Made by a program: the position numbers and the translations under genes | The notes under the pieces: generated by a model | Told to the model about the DNA's origin: nothing | Seen by the model: only the letters and a program-made list of their open reading frames with translations | Database searches by the model: none | Assembly: GCA_903904765.1 (NCBI GenBank) | Contig: CAIVEA010000462.1 | Location: forward strand, 1-6,385 | Reading direction: 5' to 3' | Source of the DNA: an uncultured Chloroflexota bacterium | GTDB taxonomy: Bacteria; Chloroflexota; Anaerolineae; Aggregatilineales; Phototrophicaceae | Length of the DNA: 6,385 nt | In this document: one piece after another, positions 1-4,304 of the stretch | How the letters are laid out: every line of letters starts with the position of its first letter | Numbering within the stretch: position 1 is the stretch's first letter

Positions 1-150
1 AACGAACTGGTGGATGCGGTGGCGCTGTGCGGGTCACGGGAGCGCATCCAAGACCGCCTGAGCCTGTGGAAAGACAGCCCCGTGACCACACTCAACATGC
101 AGGTCTATGACATTGAAACGCTGCGGGCGATGGTGGAGATGGTGCTGTAA
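1..150 (+). CDS. LLM-class flavin/F420-dependent oxidoreductase, C-terminal fragment
   Basis: The reading frame is open from the left edge of the window and ends in TAA at 148-150, leaving 49 residues; the start and catalytic barrel lie outside. The visible tail contains a 'CGSRERIQDRL' segment followed by a short spacer and 'VYDIETLRAMVEMV'. This matches the usual end of luciferase-like (LLM) flavin- or F420-dependent oxidoreductases, where a 'G(S/P)xExIxxRL' helix is followed by a strand and a final 'D.ETLR.(A/M)' helix. Members are cytoplasmic TIM-barrel enzymes that oxidise or reduce small organic substrates; the substrate cannot be inferred from this piece. A stem-loop lies 21 nt after the stop. 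The family call rests on the tail only, so a different protein with a similar helical end is possible. Confidence 0.6.
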   Translation, partial: NELVDAVALCGSRERIQDRLSLWKDSPVTTLNMQVYDIETLRAMVEMVL

Positions 151-171
151 AACTGCTTTCAGAACTGCCAA

Positions 172-192
172 TCAGGGGCGAGATGCCCCTGA
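172..192 (+). terminator. Possible terminator hairpin after the oxidoreductase gene
   Basis: A perfect 8-bp stem (TCAGGGGC at 172-179 with GCCCCTGA at 185-192) encloses a 5-nt GAGAT loop, 21 nt after the upstream stop codon. The downstream bases are only moderately T-rich (no clean U-run), so it may be a weak intrinsic terminator or an RNA-stabilising hairpin. The position at the end of one transcription unit and before the next supports the terminator reading. Confidence 0.45.
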
Positions 193-361
193 ATACCCTC
201 TGTTGTTCCACCACAATTCATAAGAATCCGCGCAAATTTTTATTACCTCACCATGAATGATAAACCTTAATACACGTCACGATTAAAGCGTGTTAGCATT
301 CATTCTAGAGTTTGAAATTCCTTTTCCAATCACACATACATTGCACCCAAAAGGTTTGAGC
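193..361 (+). other. Intergenic leader upstream of the FIST-kinase operon
   Basis: This AT-rich stretch must hold the promoter of the FIST-kinase operon. The best promoter-like match I see is TTGAAA (312-317, 5 of 6 to the -35 consensus) with TACATT (337-342, 4 of 6) at a long 19-nt spacing. A short inverted repeat, ACACG (272-276) and CGTGT (289-293) separated by 12 nt, could be an operator but is only 5 bp per arm. Both are weak, and no promoter is called with confidence. Confidence 0.25.
349..354 (+). promoter_or_regulatory. Ribosome binding site that decides the FIST gene start
   Basis: AAAAGG lies 7 nt before the ATG at 362. The frame is open further upstream to a GTG at 290, but no purine-rich site precedes that GTG, and the extra 24 residues do not look like the start of a FIST protein. 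The ATG at 362 is therefore preferred. Confidence 0.6.
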
Positions 362-1501
362 ATGCAGATCGAGTCTTTTACGTACAACCAGCGCGGGGGA
401 TGGTCTATACCACAATTCCCCGCGCTGGATTCTGAACAGACGGTGGTGATGGTGTTCGGCGCGTCGGAGTTCCGCGATGCACCTGAACCGCTGCGCGAAC
501 TGGCAGATGCCTATCCCAAAGCACACCTCATCGGCTGTTCCAGCGCGGGCGAAATTTACGGCGCATCCGTCTTCGACGAAAGCCTGTCGGTGTGCGTGGT
601 ACGCTTCGACTCGACGCGGGTTGCCAGCGCCTTCGCACCCTGTGCAGCGGCGATGCATTCGTTCACTGCCGGTCAATCGCTGGCGCAGGCACTCGCCCAT
701 CCCGACCTGCGCGGTGTGTTCATCCTATCAGACGGGCTGCATGTCAACGGCAGCGAACTAGTCAAAGGGGTGAACACCATCCTGCCAGAGTCGGTGCTGG
801 TCACGGGCGGTCTGGCTGGTGATGGCAACCGTTTCGGTCAAACGTGGGTGCTGAAAGATGGGCAACCACAGGACGGGTTCATCACCGCATTAGGCTTCTA
901 CGGAGACCGGATTCACATCGGCAGCGGCTCCAAAGGTGGTTGGGATGCTTTCGGCCTCGAACGCCGTGTGACGCGCTCCGAAGGCAGTCGCCTGTACGAA
1001 CTGGATGATAAACCGGCACTGGAACTGTACAAGAAATATCTGGGCGATCAGGCCGCCAACCTGCCCGCCTCTGGCCTGCTGTTCCCGCTGGCGCTACGTG
1101 CCAATAGCAGCGACGGTAAAAGCATCGTGCGAACGATTCTGGCGGTGGATGAGGCCACGCAATCGCTCATCTTCGCGGGGGACATCCCGCAGGGTTATCT
1201 GGCGCAATTGATGAAAGCCAACTTTGACCGCCTGATTGACGGCGCTTCTGAAGCGGCCTCCTTGAGTACCCAGCTTTTGCAGGGCAGCGCCCCGACGCTA
1301 TGCCTCGCCATCAGTTGTGTGGGGCGACGGCTGGTACTGGGCGAACGCACCGACGAGGAGTTGGAGGCCACACTCGGCATGCTGCCAGCGGGTACACACC
1401 AAATCGGGTTCTATTCGTATGGCGAGATTTCGCCCTACGCCACCGGACATTGTGATTTGCACAACCAAACGATGACGCTGACGACCATCCGGGAATCGTG
1501 A
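362..1501 (+). CDS. FIST domain-containing sensory protein (FIST_N + FIST_C)
   Basis: A 379-residue cytoplasmic protein with no signal peptide or membrane segment. FIST_N spans roughly residues 28-210: 'VVMVFGASEF', then 'HLIGCSSAGEIYG' (55-67), 'GVFILSDGLHVNGSEL' and 'VLVTGGLAGDGNRFGQTWVL' (145-164). FIST_C spans about 212-375, opening with 'YELDDKPALELYKKYLG' and closing with 'GFYSYGEISP' (349-358) and 'CDLHNQTMTLTTI', the characteristic ending. FIST proteins are ligand-binding sensors; amino-acid binding has been proposed for the family, and the heme-containing NosP members sense nitric oxide. The gene is followed 3 nt later by a histidine kinase, so it most likely supplies the sensory input for that kinase. 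Length is normal for the family (about 370-400). Which ligand it binds cannot be read from the sequence, and heme binding is not established. Confidence 0.93.
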   Translation: MQIESFTYNQRGGWSIPQFPALDSEQTVVMVFGASEFRDAPEPLRELADAYPKAHLIGCSSAGEIYGASVFDESLSVCVVRFDSTRVASAFAPCAAAMHSFTAGQSLAQALAHPDLRGVFILSDGLHVNGSELVKGVNTILPESVLVTGGLAGDGNRFGQTWVLKDGQPQDGFITALGFYGDRIHIGSGSKGGWDAFGLERRVTRSEGSRLYELDDKPALELYKKYLGDQAANLPASGLLFPLALRANSSDGKSIVRTILAVDEATQSLIFAGDIPQGYLAQLMKANFDRLIDGASEAASLSTQLLQGSAPTLCLAISCVGRRLVLGERTDEELEATLGMLPAGTHQIGFYSYGEISPYATGHCDLHNQTMTLTTIRES

Positions 1502-1504
1502 AAG

Positions 1505-2461
1505 ATGGTACACGCGCTGTTAGAGCGACAGCTCAAAACACTTGGCCTACAACCTGACCAGCTCCCCCAAGACCCTGCGGCATGGGCGAAATTACTGGAG
1601 CGCATCAGCCGCGTTTACGCGCAAAACACGCAAGACCGCTACCTGCTGGAACGGTCGCTGATGCTGGCCTCGGAAGAAATGCAAGCGGAAATCACCGAGC
1701 GTAAGAATATGGAAGTTGCGTTGAAGCAGGCGCTGGCGAAAGAAAAGGAACTGGGCGACCTGAAATCACGCTTCGTCACGATGGCCTCGCACGAATTCCG
1801 CACACCGCTGGCCGCCATCCTCAGCACCACCGAAACACTCACCATCTACCGCGACCGCCTCACCTCGGATGAGGTGAACACCCGGCTGGACAAAATCCGG
1901 CAGCAAGTCAACCACATGAGAGCCGTGATGGAAGATGTGCTGCAACTGGCGCGGCTGGAAGCAGGTAAAAATCTAGCCTTCATGCCGGAAGTGATGGATT
2001 TCCACCGCCAATGCAGCGACATCGTGGAGGAGTTTGAAACGCAAGAACGCCATCAGGGGCGGTTGCGCTATCACGGCGCAACCAACGGCTGCCTGTGTCA
2101 TGGCGATCCGCGCCTCATCCGCAAATTCGTCAGCAACTTGATCTCCAACGCGCTCAAATACTCACCGGAGGATAAGCCCGTCACCGTCTGGCTGAAGGCG
2201 GACGAGGTCGAAATCGTGTTCACCGTGCAGGACGAGGGCATTGGCATACCGGATAAAGACCTGTATTTGCTGTTCGAGCCGTTCTACCGCGCCAGCAACG
2301 TCGGCGTGATCGCCGGCACGGGACTCGGTCTGACGATCAGCCGGCAGGCCATCGAGATGCACGGCGGGAGCATCAGCATCGCCACGCAGGAGAACGTAGG
2401 CACGACCTTCGTGGTGCGGATTCCACGCTACAGCCCGCTGCGTCCGAAGGCTAATCCGTAA
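1505..2461 (+). CDS. Soluble histidine kinase partnered with the FIST sensor
   Basis: A 318-residue protein without membrane segments or a PAS/GAF sensor. Residues 1-60 form a helical segment ('LLERQLKTLGL', 'W..LLERISRVY', 'DRYLLERSLMLASEEMQ') that, from memory, recurs in kinases and GGDEF proteins encoded next to FIST genes and may be the docking region. A coiled coil follows (about 58-88). HisKA: H-box 'SHEFRTP' with the phospho-accepting His96. HATPase: N-box 'NLISNALKYS' (Asn215), G1 'DEGIGIP' (Asp243), F-box 'LFEPFYR', G2 'GTGLGLTISR' (271-280). All catalytic boxes are intact. The start ATG lies 3 nt after the FIST stop, implying co-transcription and probably translational coupling. It should autophosphorylate and pass phosphate to a response regulator, none of which is in the window. 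The 3' end overlaps the convergent minus-strand gene by 11 bp. Confidence 0.93.
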   Translation: MVHALLERQLKTLGLQPDQLPQDPAAWAKLLERISRVYAQNTQDRYLLERSLMLASEEMQAEITERKNMEVALKQALAKEKELGDLKSRFVTMASHEFRTPLAAILSTTETLTIYRDRLTSDEVNTRLDKIRQQVNHMRAVMEDVLQLARLEAGKNLAFMPEVMDFHRQCSDIVEEFETQERHQGRLRYHGATNGCLCHGDPRLIRKFVSNLISNALKYSPEDKPVTVWLKADEVEIVFTVQDEGIGIPDKDLYLLFEPFYRASNVGVIAGTGLGLTISRQAIEMHGGSISIATQENVGTTFVVRIPRYSPLRPKANP

Positions 2462-2828
2462 GCGGGGCGAAATCCTCCGGCCCCTGATAGCGCACGGGCA
2501 GCGGCGCGTAGAAGGCCACGCACTGCACCATATACCGCGCCACACCTTCGGTCACGTTGGGCAGCACCGTCTCACGCGCACCGCAGTACAGCCCCACATG
2601 GTAGCGGTCTTCGCCATGCACCAGATGGCGCACCACCCACCCCGCCGGACCAGCAGCACGGGGCGCACGCGCCACTTCCAGTTCTTCCAACTCCGTCCAG
2701 CGGATAACCTCACCGTTAACCTGCACACTGTCGGCCTCCGTCACAAAGGCGCGGCGAACGAAACGGGCATCGGCGGCGGTCAGTGCTTCCACATTGGGGC
2801 GCAAGAGTAGATGCTGCAAAAAGCGCAT
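2451..2828 (-). CDS. Hypothetical protein, 125 aa, last gene of the minus-strand run
   Basis: I do not recognise a named family. The protein is 125 residues, without signal peptide or membrane helix, so probably cytoplasmic. The N-terminal third starts 'MRFLQHLLLRPNVEAL' and mixes helix and strand; a central strand-rich part has 'VNGEVIRWTELEELEVAR' (38-54); the C-terminal half carries 'DRYHVGLYCGARETVLPN' (74-91) and 'VARYMVQCVAFYAPLPVRY' (96-114), rich in aromatic residues in a pattern typical of a conserved folded domain. An AAGGA motif lies 10 nt before the ATG (2839-2843). It starts 27 nt after the lipoprotein stop, consistent with the same operon. Its last 11 bp overlap the convergent kinase gene, with no terminator between them. 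Reality as a gene is supported by frame length, RBS and operon spacing; function is unknown. Confidence 0.75.
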   Translation of the reverse strand: MRFLQHLLLRPNVEALTAADARFVRRAFVTEADSVQVNGEVIRWTELEELEVARAPRAAGPAGWVVRHLVHGEDRYHVGLYCGARETVLPNVTEGVARYMVQCVAFYAPLPVRYQGPEDFAPLTD

Positions 2829-2855
2829 AGCGGCACAATCCTTACGGTGAACAGG

Positions 2856-3272
2856 TTACGATGATGGAGCGATCACTTCGAGCAAAATGGTGGCGGGGGC
2901 GCTGGCCGTCCCATCCTGACGGTAGGCGATGGCGGTGAGCGAGTGCAACCCCGCCCCCTGCGCCGTCCAGTGCATCCGCGCTGCGAAAACCGGCACGGCA
3001 GCGCTCACTTCCGGCGTGGCCTCGGTCTGCGGCAGGTCGTCTATCAACAACTGGATGCGCGCCACTCCTGCGCCGCTATCTTCTCCCAGCACGTCAATCA
3101 CCACTTCCGCACCATTCACCACCTGTTGACGGTTGGCGGGAGCGCTGAACTGTACACGCGGCACATCCAGCGTGGGCAGCGGGGTGAGCGTCGCGCCATC
3201 GGTACGCAGATTGCAACCGGAGAGTGCCAGCCCGACCAGCAGCAGCAAGAGCCGGCTTACAGATCGGCGCAT
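2856..3272 (-). CDS. Ig-like domain lipoprotein
   Basis: A 138-residue predicted lipoprotein. Residues 1-20 are a signal peptide with Arg2/Arg3, a poly-Leu core and lipobox 'LSGC' (17-20), so Cys20 would be lipidated and the protein held on the outer face of the membrane. A Thr/Pro-rich linker (29-38) leads into one bacterial Ig-like domain (about 38-135): 'VQFSAPANRQQVVNGAEVVI', 'DSGAGVARIQLLIDDL', 'GLHSLTAIAYRQDG' and 'PATILLEV', the pattern of PF17957-type Ig folds that start 'SPA.G..V..G..V'. The frame is open 19 codons further upstream, but the ATG at 3272 places the signal peptide at the N-terminus and is preferred. That start overlaps the end of the PLAT gene by 16 nt, indicating coupled translation. 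Its role is probably structural or binding; the partner is unknown. Confidence 0.82.
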   Translation of the reverse strand: MRRSVSRLLLLLVGLALSGCNLRTDGATLTPLPTLDVPRVQFSAPANRQQVVNGAEVVIDVLGEDSGAGVARIQLLIDDLPQTEATPEVSAAVPVFAARMHWTAQGAGLHSLTAIAYRQDGTASAPATILLEVIAPSS

Positions 3273-3616
3273 GCGGCCAGCATCCCGGATTCTTCCATAC
3301 CCAACCACTGATTGAAGGTGAACAACCATTCACGGTTGGTTTCGTCATCTTTGACCAGCACCCACTCCACGAACCAACCGGAGTCGGCGCTGGCATCCTG
3401 CCCCACACAGCAGCGGGTGAGATCGCCCACGTCCGGCACTTCCAGAATGAAGCGGTCTACGCTGCCTTCCTCGAAGGAGAAGATGTCGCGGGCGGGCAGC
3501 AGAATCGAGTCGGTGTGGCCTGTCGTGCCGAACAACTGAATAAAGACATTCGAGTCGGTTCCAGCCAGCGATTCCGTACCGGTTTTCACGCTCACCGCAT
3601 AGGTGTTGGTTTTCAT
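3257..3616 (-). CDS. Stand-alone PLAT/LH2 domain protein
   Basis: A 119-residue protein made almost entirely of one PLAT (LH2, lipoxygenase homology; PF01477) beta-sandwich. Residues 6-16 'YAVSVKTGTES' start the first strand; 'AGTDSNVFIQLFG' (18-30) is the family's hallmark 'aGTdanVyi.l.G'; 'FEEGSVDRFILEVPDVGDL' (48-66) matches the 'f.rGsvD.F.ie.pdlG.l' stretch; 'GWFVEWVLV' (80-88) and 'EWLFTFNQWL' (96-105) match the Trp-containing strands that end the domain. PLAT domains bind lipids or proteins, often with Ca2+, and are usually appended to larger enzymes; here there is no enzyme partner and no signal peptide. The ATG lies 4 nt after the DUF4926 stop and the 3' end overlaps the lipoprotein start by 16 nt, so it is operon-embedded. 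Only a weak ribosome site is visible, suggesting translation coupled to the upstream gene. Confidence 0.85.
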   Translation of the reverse strand: MKTNTYAVSVKTGTESLAGTDSNVFIQLFGTTGHTDSILLPARDIFSFEEGSVDRFILEVPDVGDLTRCCVGQDASADSGWFVEWVLVKDDETNREWLFTFNQWLGMEESGMLAACADL

Positions 3617-3620
3617 ATAC

Positions 3621-3851
3621 TCATGCCGATTTCACTACACGGGTATGCAGGACTTCATCTGCACCCAGTGAACGTATTTGGTGGATGTCTACGGGCAGCA
3701 CAGCAACCGTTTCGCCCGCAAAATTAAAAAACTCCAGCGTGACCACCTTGCCATTCGAGGCCACGTCTACAACTGTTCCCACATCACCCACCATCAATCC
3801 CTCATCATGCAAATCAACAGTCAATGCGACTTGTTCAAATTCTTTGACCAT
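3621..3851 (-). CDS. DUF4926 domain-containing protein
   Basis: A 76-residue cytoplasmic protein. The segment 'DLHDEGLMVGDVGTVVDV' (13-30) followed by 'LEFFNFAGETVAVLPV' (39-54) and 'DIHQIR' matches the DUF4926 (PF16277) pattern 'lt.dlpe.gL..GdvGtVv.vy...vEFv...GetvavvtL....vR', a small SH3-like barrel. The C-terminal tail (61-76) runs beyond the usual domain. A strong ribosome site GAGGAG (3858-3863) lies 6 nt before the ATG and overlaps the stop codon of the DUF6883 gene, so the two are translationally linked. DUF4926 genes are often found beside DUF6883 genes (from memory, not checked), and a toxin-antitoxin-like role is conceivable but unproven. G+C is visibly lower than in the kinase or BMP genes. 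Confidence 0.85.
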   Translation of the reverse strand: MVKEFEQVALTVDLHDEGLMVGDVGTVVDVASNGKVVTLEFFNFAGETVAVLPVDIHQIRSLGADEVLHTRVVKSA

Positions 3852-3857
3852 CGTCTT

Positions 3858-3863
3858 CTCCTC
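3858..3863 (-). promoter_or_regulatory. Strong ribosome binding site of the DUF4926 gene
   Basis: On the minus strand GAGGAG lies 6 nt upstream of the ATG at 3851 and includes the last two bases of the preceding TGA stop (3864-3862). Overlap of stop and ribosome site implies that translation of the two genes is coupled. Confidence 0.7.
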
Positions 3864-4204
3864 AATGATCTTGTAGCGGATACGCTGTCACAAAACGGGG
3901 CGCATTACTACCAATTTCAACAGTCCAAACTGTACGCACATATGGATTGCGGCCATCTGGCGTTTCAAGCACACCTTCAATTGTATAGTTAGTCACACCT
4001 GATTTCTCAACTACACTGGCAACTTCATGTGCTTTTGAGTGCGCTAAGAGCGCATTTGCGTTTTTGCCATTGCACACTTGTAAAACCAAAGCGCATAAAA
4101 AATATCGCTTTATCTTTTCCACCTCCCTTATGATCCAAGTTGAGCAAATAATCTGTAACTTTAGCCTGTGGAACGTAGGCATTTTCAAAATGTGGCAGTT
4201 TCAT
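3862..4204 (-). pseudogene. DUF6883-type gene interrupted by a one-base frameshift
   Basis: Two overlapping minus-strand frames together give one DUF6883-like protein. The first (ATG at 4204, or TTG at 4210) encodes 'MKLPHFENAYVPQAKVTDYL' plus 'HKGGGKDKAIFFMRFGF', the usual N-terminal half, then runs into unrelated residues and stops at 4025. The second, ending in TGA at 3864-3862, encodes 'ALLAHSKAHEVASVVEKSG' and 'IEGVLETPDGRNPYVRTVW...RFVTAYPL', the usual C-terminal half; its own upstream residues do not fit the family. Removing one base from the five-A run (plus-strand T 4061-4065) joins them into a 113-residue protein of normal family length. GGAG (4215-4218) lies 10 nt before the ATG. 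The gene is AT-rich (about 40% G+C at 4021-4140). It could be a genuine mutation, a sequencing error, or, less likely, a programmed shift. Confidence 0.8.
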
Positions 4205-4220
4205 ACACAACTATCTCCGC

Positions 4221-4248
4221 ATTGTACCCGCACTGGCCTTTCAAACAA
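4221..4248 (-). promoter_or_regulatory. Candidate promoter of the DUF6883-DUF4926-PLAT run
   Basis: On the minus strand a -10-like TACAAT (4226-4221, 5 of 6 to consensus) lies 16 nt downstream of TTGTTT (4248-4243, 3 of 6). The predicted start near 4214 would leave a leader of only about 10 nt before the ATG at 4204. The -35 element falls inside the U-run of the upstream terminator. The -10 match is good and the -35 poor, so this is tentative. Confidence 0.35.
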
Positions 4249-4277
4249 AAGGCCGGGCGTTATCAGCACCCGGCCTT
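4241..4277 (-). terminator. Rho-independent terminator of the BMP-FAS1 gene
   Basis: On the minus strand, 27 nt after the BMP-FAS1 stop, AAGGCCGGGTG (4277-4267) pairs with CGCCCGGCCTT (4259-4249) around a 7-nt loop, followed by a TTTTGTTTG U-rich tract. The stem has 11 pairs, one a G-U wobble; on the plus strand the same position would be an A-C mismatch, so the hairpin is built for minus-strand transcripts. Confidence 0.9.
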
Positions 4278-4304
4278 CTGAAATCAACCAGTCATGCGAC
4301 GAAA

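Noticed and set aside
290..361. GTG start at 290 for the FIST gene, adding 24 residues
   Set aside because: No ribosome site precedes it, the added residues do not resemble the family's N-terminus, and ATG 362 has AAAAGG at the right distance.
3273..3329. Longer start for the lipoprotein at 3329
   Set aside because: It would bury the signal peptide and lipobox behind 19 extra residues and lengthen the overlap with the PLAT gene; ATG 3272 gives a standard lipoprotein signal.
3094..3408. 104-residue minus-strand frame across the PLAT-lipoprotein junction
   Set aside because: It is an out-of-frame shadow of two well-supported genes and shows no domain pattern of its own.
3224..3727. 167-residue plus-strand frame
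   Set aside because: It runs antisense to PLAT and DUF4926, both with clear family matches; its composition is that of an antisense translation.
4061..4065. Programmed ribosomal frameshift at the A5 run
   Set aside because: The needed shift is +1, while A-run slippage in known cases is mostly -1 on longer runs; no stimulatory stop or structure was seen. Kept only as a less likely alternative.
3862..4188. A separate 108-residue gene starting at 4188
   Set aside because: Only the part after the A-run resembles DUF6883; the upstream residues are the out-of-frame reading of the true N-terminus, so this is half of a frameshifted gene.
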